Source of the DNA: Robiginitomaculum sp.
GTDB taxonomy: Bacteria > Pseudomonadota > Alphaproteobacteria > Caulobacterales > Maricaulaceae
DNA length: 59,046 bases
Direction of reading: 5' to 3'
NCBI GenBank assembly: GCA_021776515.1
Contig: JAJFFS010000004.1
Coordinates: 1 to 59,046 of the forward strand
The translations under genes were made by a program, and so were the position numbers. Each line of letters starts with the position of its first letter. Position 1 is the stretch's first letter. Below are positions 43,427 through 52,735 of the stretch, piece after piece. The notes below the pieces were generated by a model, which was given only the letters and a program-made list of their open reading frames with translations, was not told the origin of the DNA and ran no database searches.

Positions 43427-45703
43427 CTAACCCTTTTTCCCGCGACTGTGTTTCCAGCTTACCCCGCGTCGCGCGGCACGTTCCTCATCGCGGGCCTGTT
43501 CTTTAGGGCGGCGGTAGGTGCGGCCCTTTTTACGCCCTGCAGAGCCGGGGTCCAGCATGTCCAGTTCGGTATCGCGCAGCCGTGCAATTTCATCGCGCAG
43601 GCGGGCGGCCTCCTCGAACTCCAGATCGGCAGAGGCGCTGAGCATGCGTTTTTCCATGTCCTCGATAACGGCAGCAAGATTGGCACCAATAAAGTGTTCA
43701 CCATCTTCTGATAAGCCTTTGGCATAATCGCGTACCGTGTCAGAAGCGGCGATGCGCACATGATCGCCCTCATAAACACTGTCCAGAATATCACCAATAT
43801 CGCGCTTGATGCTTTGCGGGGTGATGTTGTGTTCGGTGTTATACTCTTCCTGTTTTTCACGGCGACGTTTGGTTTCCGCCATCGCCCGTTCCATCGAGCC
43901 GGTAATGCGATCAGCGTACAAAACCACCCGCGATTCCACATTACGCGCCGCGCGGCCAATGGTCTGGATAAGCGAGGTTTCAGAGCGCAAAAAACCTTCC
44001 TTGTCCGCATCCAGAATACCAACAAAGGCGCATTCGGGAATATCCAGCCCTTCGCGCAGAAGATTAATCCCGATCAGCACATCAAATGCGCCGAGTCTGA
44101 GATCACGGATAATTTCAATGCGTTCCAGCGTGTCGATGTCTGAATGCATATAGCGCACGCGAATGCCCTGCTCGTGCATATATTCGGTGAGATCCTCGGC
44201 CATTTTTTTGGTCAGTGTTGTCACCAGCGAGCGATAGCCGTCTTTGGTCACCCGGCGCACCTCATCAATGACATCGTCGATCTGGTTGGCACCACCTGCC
44301 GAGACCGGGCGCACCTCAACCGGCGGGTCAATCAGTCCGGTGGGGCGGATCACCTGTTCGGTAAAAACACCATCGGTCTGGTTCATTTCCCACGGCCCCG
44401 GCGTTGCCGAAACGAACACCGATTGCGGGCGCATCGCCTCCCATTCCTCGAACTTCAGGGGCCGGTTATCCATGCACGATGGCAGCCGGAAACCATGATC
44501 GGCCAAAGTGGATTTGCGCCGGTAATCACCCTTGTACATGGCCCCCAATTGCGGCACGCTGACATGACTTTCATCAATAAAAACAAGGGCATTATCAGGT
44601 AAATATTCAAACATGGTGGGCGGTGGCTCGCCGCGCTTGCGCCCGGTCAGATAGCGCGAATAGTTCTCGATCCCGGCACACACGCCGGAGGCCTCCAGCA
44701 TTTCAAGATCAAACATACAGCGTTGTTCAAGGCGCTGTGCCTCCAGCAATTTGCCACTATCATACAGCCATTTAAGATGAATTTTCAGCTCTGATTTGAT
44801 CTCGTTAATGGCCTGCTTCATAGTTGGGCGCGGCGTCACATAGTGCGAATTGGCATAGACCTTGACCGCCTCCAGTGTACCTGATTTTTTCCCCGTCAGT
44901 GGGTCAAATTCGGCGATACTTTCAATCTCGTCACCAAAAAAATCCACCCGCCAGGCGCGGTCCTCATAGTGAGCCGGGAATATTTCCACCACATCGCCGC
45001 GTACGCGAAAGCTGCCCCGGGTAAAGGCCTGATCATTGCGCCGGTATTGCAAATCCACAAGACGACGCATCAGCGTGCGTTGGTCCATCTCAGCCCCGGC
45101 TTCGATGGTAAAGGCCATGCTGGTATAGGTTTCCACCGAGCCAATGCCGTAAATGCACGAAACCGAGGCCACGATAATTACGTCATCGCGCTCCAGTATC
45201 GCCCGGGTGGCGGCATGGCGCATCCGGTCTATGGCCTCGTTGATGGAGCTATCTTTTTCAATATAGGTGTCGGTACGCGGCACATAGGCTTCGGGCTGAT
45301 AATAGTCATAATACGAGACAAAATATTCCACGGCATTATCGGGGAAGAAGCTTTTAAACTCCCCATATAGCTGCGCCGCCAGGGTTTTGTTATGGGCCAG
45401 AATAAGCGCCGGGCGTTTGGTCGCCTCGATCACCTTGGCCATGGTGAAGGTTTTACCAGAGCCAGTAACCCCCAGCAGAACCTGATCGTTTTCGCCAGTA
45501 TTGATACCCGCTACCAAATCGGCAATGGCTTGCGGTTGGTCACCTTTGGGCTCGAACGGGGATTTTAGCTGGAACGGTTTGCCACCTTCAGATTTTTCTG
45601 GTCGGGCGGGCCGGTGCGGGGTCCATTGCGCCGTACTGGGGGCGGGGCCGTCCAGAATAAAATCAGCCTGTGGGCCATCACTCATGCCAGGGGGATTGCT
45701 CAT
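43427..45703 (-). CDS. uvrB: Excinuclease ABC subunit UvrB
   Basis: This 758-residue helicase-like damage-verification subunit of nucleotide excision repair shows Walker [13 protein letters not shown], the beta-hairpin region [32 protein letters not shown] (motif II), and [13 protein letters not shown] plus QTIGRAARN in the second RecA domain. The C-terminal UVR motif is [26 protein letters not shown] basic tail ([16 protein letters not shown]) and an N-terminal extension of about 45 residues make it longer than E. coli UvrB (673). It is convergent with the preceding unknown gene. Confidence 0.97.
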   Translation of the reverse strand: MSNPPGMSDGPQADFILDGPAPSTAQWTPHRPARPEKSEGGKPFQLKSPFEPKGDQPQAIADLVAGINTGENDQVLLGVTGSGKTFTMAKVIEATKRPALILAHNKTLAAQLYGEFKSFFPDNAVEYFVSYYDYYQPEAYVPRTDTYIEKDSSINEAIDRMRHAATRAILERDDVIIVASVSCIYGIGSVETYTSMAFTIEAGAEMDQRTLMRRLVDLQYRRNDQAFTRGSFRVRGDVVEIFPAHYEDRAWRVDFFGDEIESIAEFDPLTGKKSGTLEAVKVYANSHYVTPRPTMKQAINEIKSELKIHLKWLYDSGKLLEAQRLEQRCMFDLEMLEASGVCAGIENYSRYLTGRKRGEPPPTMFEYLPDNALVFIDESHVSVPQLGAMYKGDYRRKSTLADHGFRLPSCMDNRPLKFEEWEAMRPQSVFVSATPGPWEMNQTDGVFTEQVIRPTGLIDPPVEVRPVSAGGANQIDDVIDEVRRVTKDGYRSLVTTLTKKMAEDLTEYMHEQGIRVRYMHSDIDTLERIEIIRDLRLGAFDVLIGINLLREGLDIPECAFVGILDADKEGFLRSETSLIQTIGRAARNVESRVVLYADRITGSMERAMAETKRRREKQEEYNTEHNITPQSIKRDIGDILDSVYEGDHVRIAASDTVRDYAKGLSEDGEHFIGANLAAVIEDMEKRMLSASADLEFEEAARLRDEIARLRDTELDMLDPGSAGRKKGRTYRRPKEQARDEERAARRGVSWKHSRGKKG

Positions 45704-45763
45704 AGCCTGTATATAGCGTGCTTAGTCCGACGTTTCCAGTTTGTTCCGCAGGGTGCGCACAAT

Positions 45764-45795
45764 AAAAAAACCCCGGCTGAAACCAGCCGGGGTTT
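45764..45795 (-). terminator. Rho-independent terminator of the TonB receptor gene
   Basis: The stem CCCCGGCTG/CAGCCGGGG (9 bp) with a 4-nt loop is followed on the reverse strand by seven T's; the other side has AAA. It lies 47 nt after the receptor stop and before uvrB. Confidence 0.9.
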
Positions 45796-45842
45796 AATAT
45801 TGGAGATTTGGTCGTCCGAAACTGGACGATCAATAGTTCTCC

Positions 45843-48566
45843 TTAAGGCAACTTAGCCGTCAGGCGAAGGTAGTAGAAACCACCATTAATACCCATTGGA
45901 GAGGTCACAGGGTATTTAGACCCAACAACGCCTGAGAATGGGTTTTCGTCCGGAAAGTTATTTAGGATATTATTGGCCCCAATGGCGATCTGATAGCGAT
46001 CAGCAAATTTAAGAGCCAATTGCGCATCAAAAGTAACCTCAGAGCCCACATCAATCGGGAAGGTCAGATTGGCGTCCAGATTGTCTTCAAAGTACTTGCC
46101 GTAATAATTCGCACGGATCAGCCCGGACCAGTGATCTTCTTCATGGTTCAGAGTGACGCTGCCTCTCCATGCTGGAAGGTTATCCTCCAGTTGAGCCAAA
46201 CGACCAGCGGCAATGTTACCTGGGCGAATAACTTTGGTCTGGTTATAGTTGACCGCACTGGTCAGACTGGTAGAGCCTCTGCCCAATTCAATTGGCATGT
46301 TGACCACAAAATCAAGACCTTCAGTCCGGGTGTCAAAATCATTGTTGAAGAACTGAAATGAGGTCAGGTCTTCAGAACCGGCGAAGTCACCAATATTCAG
46401 TACGCCCGCTGTATCCAATGCGTTCAGCAATTGTGAAGTACTGTCATTGGCACCAACAGCTACGCCGTTATCCGCTGCAACTTGGCGCAACGCAGCAACA
46501 AAGTCTTGCGGGGATGAGGTGGCAATCCGGTCGGTCACTTTGATGTTAAAATAATCAATGGTGATGCTGGCCGGGCCGACCTTGAACGCCACACCGCCGC
46601 TAAAGCTGTCCGAATTTTCAGGGCCGAGTGTTGGGCGATCACCACCTTGACTGACGATAAAGTCAGACATGAACTGACCGGCGGCACTGGAAAGTGGCAG
46701 CGTACCTTGGTCAACCAGTTGACCGGTACTATCAAAGGCAGTCGATACGTTGACCACATTGGCCTGGCCTGGATTTGGAGCCTTGAAGCCTGTGCTGTAG
46801 GTCGAGCGGACAGAAAAATTGTCCGTGACCTTATAAAGTCCACCAAGTTTGAAGTTGGTAGTGGAACCAAAGGTATTAAAATCTTCATACCGTACCGCAG
46901 CTTGTAGGATGAGGTTGTCAGTTACATCCGCTTCGGCGTCCAGATAGAAGGCCGCACTTTTTTGTCTGAACGTCCCTGCGGTGCTATCGATAAAACCACC
47001 AAACCCGTTAGAGCTGGATGAGAAGCCCTGGCCGTTTGGGAAGGCTAGTGTGCGAACAAAAAGTGGTCCGCGAGCCGTTGAGGCTGGGTCGCCAGCACGA
47101 ATGGTAAAGCTCTCAACACGGTATTCAAAACCACCAGCAATGTTCAGATCTGAGGCAAAGCCTGCAACCGGTATTCCATAAGCCAGGTCAAGGTTGATAT
47201 TGTCTTCTTCCTGGGTGTATCCACCTGGGTTGAATGATGTTGGCGTATCCGGCCCCAATGACGCATTGATGGTGTTGGAGATAAAGAAATTTACGTCATT
47301 TTTGCCATATTTATAACTCACATCATACGACAAGCCATTGCCAACTTGTAAATCACCACGCACACCAACAGCAATACTGCGATCGGTCAAATTGCCGCCA
47401 AATTGCGGGGTAAAACCGCCTGGGAACATTTCAACAAACGAGAAACAATTGGGGTCTGCGGTGACAATGCCAAGAACCGTTGGATCAGGGATTAAGCCAC
47501 CACCAGCGGTTAGCGGAATACCAGCAGGACATGCGCTAGCATCCACACCGGCAAGATTGCCGACAAGAACCGAGGGCACACCATTGGGGTCTAGAACACC
47601 AGTAAGTGGATCAACTAATGGTCCTGCAAAAACACCTGGGCGGTTAGTTGGGTTACGGAAAAAGAAGCCACCCTCAACCCGGCGTTGTGCGTAATTGCCG
47701 AAGGCATAAAGCTCGCCATGTTCACTAAACTGTACCGCTGAATTGATGAAAACTTTGATGTCGTTATCAATACGTGGCTGGCCCCAGATTTGAGCGTTAT
47801 CCGTATCAATAAATTGCAGCGCGTCGGTGACTGCAGTATTGCCTGCGGCAATCAAATCGGCAGCATCATCACGCTGAACTGACTGACTGGTGGGGTCTTG
47901 CTCACTGTATTCAGCTGTAATGTTAAAAAAGCCGATATCGCCCAGAGGCAGACCAACATTACCGGCAACCGAATAGACGTCACCGCCATTATCATAATTG
48001 GAGCCGTATCTGGCTTCAAAAGTAGCGCCTTCAGCATCATCTTTCAGGATGAAGTTCATCACCCCGGCAATGGCATCAGAACCGTATTGCGAGGCTGCAC
48101 CATCGCGCAGTACTTCGAGGCGTTTAAGAGCCAGCGCCGGAATAGTCGAAATATCCGGGCCTTGCGCACCATCGGAAATACCACCGCCAAGGAAGGTAAT
48201 AACCGCAGCGCGATGCAGGCGCTTGGAATTGATCAGTACCAGTGTTTCATCCGGGGACAGGCCACGCAGGTTAGCCGGGCGAATGAGTGTTGATGCGTCA
48301 TTGATTGGTTGTTGATTGACATTATAAGAGGGTACAGAAAGACGAATAAGATCCGTCATATCGGTTGCGCCCTGGTTGACAAATTCATCACCTGTGATGA
48401 CATCAACCGGTGCCGGGCTATCAGCCGCAGAGCGGGCAGTCCGGCGAGTACCGGTAACAATGATCTTTTCTTCGGTTACGGATTCCTCCTGCGCAAACGC
48501 AGCTGTTGTGCCAAAAGCACTCAGCATCAGCGCAGAAGCTCCCATCATGAGTATTTTCTTGTCCAT
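45843..48566 (-). CDS. TonB-dependent outer-membrane receptor
   Basis: This 907-residue protein has a signal peptide (cleavage after AAFA), a TonB-box-like stretch EEKIIVTGTRR, a plug domain (about 45-165: NLRGLSPDETLVLINSKRLHR, RDGAASQYGSDAIAGVMNFILK) and a C-terminal 22-strand barrel ending in GGFYYLRLTAKLP with a final aromatic/hydrophobic pattern. The type is the large receptor without an N-terminal secretin or FecR-type domain. The cargo is unknown; related ones take up siderophores, cobalamin or oligosaccharides. ATG at 48566 has GGAGAAAC upstream. A strong terminator follows. The upstream region holds a 12-bp inverted repeat. Confidence 0.93.
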   Translation of the reverse strand: MDKKILMMGASALMLSAFGTTAAFAQEESVTEEKIIVTGTRRTARSAADSPAPVDVITGDEFVNQGATDMTDLIRLSVPSYNVNQQPINDASTLIRPANLRGLSPDETLVLINSKRLHRAAVITFLGGGISDGAQGPDISTIPALALKRLEVLRDGAASQYGSDAIAGVMNFILKDDAEGATFEARYGSNYDNGGDVYSVAGNVGLPLGDIGFFNITAEYSEQDPTSQSVQRDDAADLIAAGNTAVTDALQFIDTDNAQIWGQPRIDNDIKVFINSAVQFSEHGELYAFGNYAQRRVEGGFFFRNPTNRPGVFAGPLVDPLTGVLDPNGVPSVLVGNLAGVDASACPAGIPLTAGGGLIPDPTVLGIVTADPNCFSFVEMFPGGFTPQFGGNLTDRSIAVGVRGDLQVGNGLSYDVSYKYGKNDVNFFISNTINASLGPDTPTSFNPGGYTQEEDNINLDLAYGIPVAGFASDLNIAGGFEYRVESFTIRAGDPASTARGPLFVRTLAFPNGQGFSSSSNGFGGFIDSTAGTFRQKSAAFYLDAEADVTDNLILQAAVRYEDFNTFGSTTNFKLGGLYKVTDNFSVRSTYSTGFKAPNPGQANVVNVSTAFDSTGQLVDQGTLPLSSAAGQFMSDFIVSQGGDRPTLGPENSDSFSGGVAFKVGPASITIDYFNIKVTDRIATSSPQDFVAALRQVAADNGVAVGANDSTSQLLNALDTAGVLNIGDFAGSEDLTSFQFFNNDFDTRTEGLDFVVNMPIELGRGSTSLTSAVNYNQTKVIRPGNIAAGRLAQLEDNLPAWRGSVTLNHEEDHWSGLIRANYYGKYFEDNLDANLTFPIDVGSEVTFDAQLALKFADRYQIAIGANNILNNFPDENPFSGVVGSKYPVTSPMGINGGFYYLRLTAKLP

Positions 48567-48597
48567 TAGTTTCTCCAATCACGGATTTTGGGTGTCA

Positions 48598-48689
48598 TTT
48601 GCCGTCATAATTAACGATTCTTGTCTTCTGTATGAATTTTCAATGACTGGCAATGCTAACATTAACCAGAATTAATGTATGACGGCAAA
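48598..48689. repeat. 12-bp perfect inverted repeat flanking the TonB receptor upstream region
   Basis: TTTGCCGTCATA (48598-48609) and its complement TATGACGGCAAA (48678-48689) frame 68 bp just upstream of the receptor gene; the match extends inward by ATTAA with a 2-nt offset. The segment must contain or adjoin the receptor promoter. It may be a regulator site pair or an invertible segment. Confidence 0.7.
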
Positions 48690-48751
48690 AAATCATTAAA
48701 ACCGGGTTTTTTTAGAAAAATGTGCTAATTTGGTCGCACTTTTATACCTAA

Positions 48752-48904
48752 GTGAGCAGGGGTTCACCTTTTCGTGATGCCTTAGCCATTCAAAAAGACC
48801 TGCTGGCAAGAGTGCTTGTTAGGCAGCCCCGCATTGCCTATGGTGCACCCGACTATGCAGGGCTAATTTCCCTGCCAGAATTTTTTGCTGATCTGGATCC
48901 TTAA
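48752..48904 (+). CDS. Possible small protein or gene remnant upstream of accA
   Basis: A 50-residue frame begins at GTG 48752, immediately after an in-frame TAA, and ends at 48904. The product has normal protein character (RDALAIQKDLLARVLVRQ, then LISLPEFFADLDP) and codon use like neighbouring genes, but no clear ribosome site. It may be a real small gene, or the preserved 3' tail of a lost gene upstream of accA. No family is recognised. Confidence 0.3.
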   Translation: MSRGSPFRDALAIQKDLLARVLVRQPRIAYGAPDYAGLISLPEFFADLDP

Positions 48905-48927
48905 ACGCGCCTGGCTGCCCACTGAAA

Positions 48928-49899
48928 ATGTCTGACCCCACCCGTACTTATCTGGATTTTGAACGACCGATTGCCGAGCTTGAGAGCAAGATCGAGGAAT
49001 TGGAGAAACTGGACACTGGCGAAAACGGTGTGAGCACCGCAGAAGAAGTGGAAAAACTGCGCGGCAAGTCTGCCATACTCCTGAAGAACACATATACAGA
49101 TTTAAACGCCTGGCAGAAAACCCAGGTTGCCCGGCATCCGGGCCGCCCGCAATTCAAGCATTTTCGTGAAATGCTGATTGATGACTTTACAGAATTGCGC
49201 GGTGATCGCTGCTTTGGCGAGGATCGCGCACTTATCGGCGGACTGGGGCGGTTTCGCGGACGCCCGGTTATGGTTCTTGGCCACGAGAAAGGCCATGACA
49301 CCCAAACCCGACTGGAACATAATTTTGGCATGGCCCGGCCCGAAGGTTATCGCAAGGCTGTTCGCCTGATGGATATAGCCGAGCGGTTTGGCCTGCCGGT
49401 GTTGAGCTTTATTGATACCGCCGGGGCCTATCCGGGGGTTGGCGCAGAAGAGCGCGGCCAGGCCGAGGCTATTGCCCGTTCAACACAAAAGTGTCTCTCG
49501 TTAAGCGTTCCGATGATTGCCCTGATCACCGGCGAAGGCGGCTCTGGCGGGGCTGTTGCCATCGCAGCGGCCAATCATGTCTATATGATGGAACATGCCA
49601 TTTACTCGGTGATTTCACCCGAGGGCTGCGCGTCAATTCTGTGGCGCGATTCAACCCGGGCCAAAGACGCCGCCACAGCCATGAAAATCACCGCACAGGA
49701 TCTTGTGGAATTAAAGATCATTGATGGCATTGTTGATGAGCCTGTTGGTGGCGCCCACCGCAACCATCAAGCCGCCATAAACGCCGCCGCCGATGTTATT
49801 GCCCAGGCGCTTGGTGATTTTGATGCCATGACCGCAAAAAGAATAAAGGCCCAGCGCAAAGCACGCTTTCTGGCTATTGGGCGTTCATTACTGGAATAG
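48928..49899 (+). CDS. accA: Acetyl-CoA carboxylase carboxyltransferase subunit alpha
   Basis: This 323-residue subunit forms malonyl-CoA with AccD, starting fatty-acid synthesis. The N-terminal coiled region (YLDFERPIAELESKIEEL) is followed by the crotonase-like domain with DDFTELRGDR, GRPVMVLGHEKGHDTQ, FIDTAGAYPGVGAEERGQAEAIA and GEGGSGGAVAI. Length matches the family. No strong Shine-Dalgarno is seen. It is convergent with the DUF1501 gene, 9 nt away. Confidence 0.96.
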   Translation: MSDPTRTYLDFERPIAELESKIEELEKLDTGENGVSTAEEVEKLRGKSAILLKNTYTDLNAWQKTQVARHPGRPQFKHFREMLIDDFTELRGDRCFGEDRALIGGLGRFRGRPVMVLGHEKGHDTQTRLEHNFGMARPEGYRKAVRLMDIAERFGLPVLSFIDTAGAYPGVGAEERGQAEAIARSTQKCLSLSVPMIALITGEGGSGGAVAIAAANHVYMMEHAIYSVISPEGCASILWRDSTRAKDAATAMKITAQDLVELKIIDGIVDEPVGGAHRNHQAAINAAADVIAQALGDFDAMTAKRIKAQRKARFLAIGRSLLE

Positions 49900-49908
49900 C
49901 AGAACCTA

Positions 49909-51090
49909 TTAAAAAACCAGACCGTCCATGGGTACAGCAACAGCACTATCAGGGAACACACTGGTATTTAGCGCGGCCAGATCAACGCCCCAATGATCGC
50001 GTAAAACGCCTTTGAAAAGGCTACGCAAATCATTGGCCGGGAAAAGATCACGACCTTCAAACAAATTCACCGGCGACAGGCCCGGCCAGGCACCGACCAT
50101 ACGCCCGCCCTTGACCGCACCGCCTAACAAAAAGGACGCACCGCCAACACCGTGATCGGTACCATCGGTACCATTTTCTGCCAGTGTGCGACCAAACTCG
50201 GTGGCGACAACCACCACCGTGTTCGCCCACTGGGCGCCCATTTCTTCACGCAAGCCCAAAAGTGCTGTGTCCATATTAGCCAGATTGGCGGCAAGCACAC
50301 CGGCCTGGTCTGCATGGGTATCCCAGCCACCAAAGGAAATTGCCGCCGCACCCGGACCACCATCCGCAACCAGAATTTTACCCGCTGCACGGGCCAATTG
50401 CTCAAACCCGTCGCCTAATTGATCAAGATCGCCGACCAGAGCACCAATATCCACCGCACCTTGCAAGGCATCATGCAATGCGGGGTCGTTGATATAAAGC
50501 TCCAGCGTTTCTTCAACAGTTTCCGGATCAGCTTCGGGCAATTCTGAAGGTGCCCAAGTGGTGGTCGTGGCGGCACCCTTAAGAACGAGAGGAACCGTTT
50601 GGCCCACACCCACCGCGCCCGGGGAAATATTGAGCGCAATTAGTGACCGATTCAACCAGCCATCCAGCGTGCCCAGAGATGAGTTGGTGCCGTTTTCCAA
50701 TACATCCTGCCCGTCAAAATGAGAGCGTTCGTTATAGGGCGCACTGGCGGCGTGCATAAACAGCGCCTCGCCCTTGTTGAACATGGCGGACAGACCCGGC
50801 AGGGCCGGGTGCAGCCCAAAATTGTCGACCAGAGGAATGGCACCACCAGCCTCGCCAGGGGGGAGTATCGCAAGACCGGGGCGCTTGGCATAATAACGGT
50901 TCTCGTTATAGGGCACGACCACATTCAGACCATCCATGGCACCGCGCAGGATGATCACCACCAGCTTGCGCCCCTCTGGCCCGGCGGCAAAGGAAAGATT
51001 GGCACCCGATGCGCTAAGACCCAGCACGCCTGCGCCCCCTTTAAGAAGGCCGCGACGGTTCAGGCATAATTTTGGGTTTATAATGGTCAT
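49909..51090 (-). CDS. DUF1501 family protein, Tat-exported
   Basis: This 393-residue protein has a Tat signal (NRRGLLKGGAGVLGLSASG, cleavage near SFAA) and a sulfatase/alkaline-phosphatase-like fold of the DUF1501 family: VVIILRGAMDGLNVVVPY, SHFDGQDVLENG, FGGWDTHADQ, TEFGRTLAENGTDGTDHGVG. The conserved Asp/His suggest a metal site. Function is unknown. Its ATG lies 2 nt after the DUF1800 stop with AAGGAG inside the end of that gene, so translation is coupled. The two families almost always occur together. Confidence 0.88.
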   Translation of the reverse strand: MTIINPKLCLNRRGLLKGGAGVLGLSASGANLSFAAGPEGRKLVVIILRGAMDGLNVVVPYNENRYYAKRPGLAILPPGEAGGAIPLVDNFGLHPALPGLSAMFNKGEALFMHAASAPYNERSHFDGQDVLENGTNSSLGTLDGWLNRSLIALNISPGAVGVGQTVPLVLKGAATTTTWAPSELPEADPETVEETLELYINDPALHDALQGAVDIGALVGDLDQLGDGFEQLARAAGKILVADGGPGAAAISFGGWDTHADQAGVLAANLANMDTALLGLREEMGAQWANTVVVVATEFGRTLAENGTDGTDHGVGGASFLLGGAVKGGRMVGAWPGLSPVNLFEGRDLFPANDLRSLFKGVLRDHWGVDLAALNTSVFPDSAVAVPMDGLVF

Positions 51091-51092
51091 GC

Positions 51093-52628
51093 CTATCTCC
51101 TTTGCAATTCAGGGGTCATCAGCATAAGCGCGTATCCCTGTTCCTTGGTGAAAGCACCGCTGAGAATTTGTAGCGAATTATCGCTTAAGGCCGGACCAAC
51201 AAGGTTAGTGGCATAATCAGGGGGCAAGGCTACATTTTGTATAAAGCCACCAATGAGTACCGACAGGTTCAATCGACTGGCAATAATGGTTGAACTGGCC
51301 CAGCTGGCTTCATCATCCGGCCAGCCTGCGGGTGAATCGGCCGTAAAAGGCACTTGCCCTATTAAGCTAAAAGCGTTGAAAATTTGATCTGTCGTCAGTT
51401 CTTTCAAATCAAATGCGCGAAACGTAGCCAGGATAAATTCTTCAGAATTTCTAAGTTTCTGAAATTGTTCCCCGCCTGTTGCAGGCCACATTTCCGGTGC
51501 ACTGACCAGTGCCAGACTAACCTGTAACAGATCGCCATCTGTATCAGTAAAGACTTGCGACAGTTGGTCGATCAGGCTTTGCGGCGGCGTATCCGAATGA
51601 AAATGAAAGGCCAGCTTGCGAGCAATATGGTTGGCGGTTGACGGGTGGCGGACAAAATCCTGCAAGGCAGCAAGCGCCTGGTTTTGGCCTGTATCAGGAT
51701 AGGTTTTCCCCATAATGGTGCGGGTGCCTGGTTCATGAAACAGAGGATCAAACACAAAGGCACCAAGTTGATCCTCATTAATTTGCGGATTGCCCATGGT
51801 CCAGCCGGTAATGGCCTTGGCGTACTCTATAATATCATCCTGGCTATACCCTCCTCCAACACCAAGCGTATGCAATTCGAGGGTTTCCCGGGCAAGGTTT
51901 TCATTCAGACCAAGACCAAATTGCTGACCAACCCATGAATTGGGACCAAAGGATGTCCAGTTATCCAGATAAACTAGCATTGTCTGATGACTTTCCACGG
52001 CAACCAGCATGTCAAAAAAATTCCCGGTCACGTGAGGGCGAATAGCCTCGCGTTCCATAGCACCTGCCGTAGCGACCACACTGAGACCCTTATGAACATC
52101 AACGGAAAAATGATCTGACCAGAAACGTACAAGTCGTTCCCGAAATGAGGCTGGCGTAACGGTTGCGTGAAGCGTGCGCACCCCTATGTCCTGGAAAAGG
52201 GCATTGATAATTTCCAGTTGAATATCATTGGATGTTTTGGTGGCTTTGGGCTGACTTGCGGCACTGGCGGCACGAATAACCGTGGCCTCATCCATATCGG
52301 AAAACTGTAACAGGTGTTCCATGCGCCTGATATCTTCTGCCGATTGAAAAAACGCAGCATAGTGACTAACCGTGTTGTGCAATTGTTTCTTGTCAGATGC
52401 CAGAGCGGTGGACGCACCTGATTCCAGGCGAAGAGCCTCAATAAAGGCGAAAAATAATTTTATTCCGTCAACACTGTTGATAAGGCCAAACGTATCCAGC
52501 GTTGAGGAAACGTCGGTCAGTTGCGCGTTCAGCCATGTTACCGGGTCAGGAGCGATCGTATCAAGTTCACCAAAGCGCGCACCCAACCCAAAGCGGTGGG
52601 CAGCGGTTAAGGCATCAAGACTAGCCAT
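51093..52628 (-). CDS. DUF1800 family protein
   Basis: This 511-residue helical protein of the DUF1800 family begins with AAHRFGLGARFGELD. RERLVRFWSDHFSVDVHKG and ENLARETLELHTLGVGGGYSQDDIIEYAKAITGWTM are signature stretches. No signal peptide is evident in the chosen frame. It pairs with the DUF1501 gene downstream; the pair is suspected of acting in export or assembly of a surface polymer, but no role is proven. An inverted repeat (ATAAAC-TGTC-GTTTAT) lies about 54 nt upstream of the start. Confidence 0.87.
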   Translation of the reverse strand: MASLDALTAAHRFGLGARFGELDTIAPDPVTWLNAQLTDVSSTLDTFGLINSVDGIKLFFAFIEALRLESGASTALASDKKQLHNTVSHYAAFFQSAEDIRRMEHLLQFSDMDEATVIRAASAASQPKATKTSNDIQLEIINALFQDIGVRTLHATVTPASFRERLVRFWSDHFSVDVHKGLSVVATAGAMEREAIRPHVTGNFFDMLVAVESHQTMLVYLDNWTSFGPNSWVGQQFGLGLNENLARETLELHTLGVGGGYSQDDIIEYAKAITGWTMGNPQINEDQLGAFVFDPLFHEPGTRTIMGKTYPDTGQNQALAALQDFVRHPSTANHIARKLAFHFHSDTPPQSLIDQLSQVFTDTDGDLLQVSLALVSAPEMWPATGGEQFQKLRNSEEFILATFRAFDLKELTTDQIFNAFSLIGQVPFTADSPAGWPDDEASWASSTIIASRLNLSVLIGGFIQNVALPPDYATNLVGPALSDNSLQILSGAFTKEQGYALMLMTPELQRR

Positions 52629-52681
52629 GAAAAACCCCTTGTTGTTTTTTTACACTCTATCATAGAACGCTCAAACATACG

Positions 52682-52697
52682 ATAAACTGTCGTTTAT
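52682..52697. promoter_or_regulatory. Small palindrome upstream of the DUF1800 gene
   Basis: ATAAAC, four bases and GTTTAT form a perfect 6+6 palindrome within the 107-bp gap between the GT2 gene and the DUF1800 gene. It may be an operator or a weak hairpin ending the upstream transcript. Confidence 0.3.
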
Positions 52698-52735
52698 GTC
52701 GTTAATTTTTTCTAATTACTCTATTTTGTTTGGCA

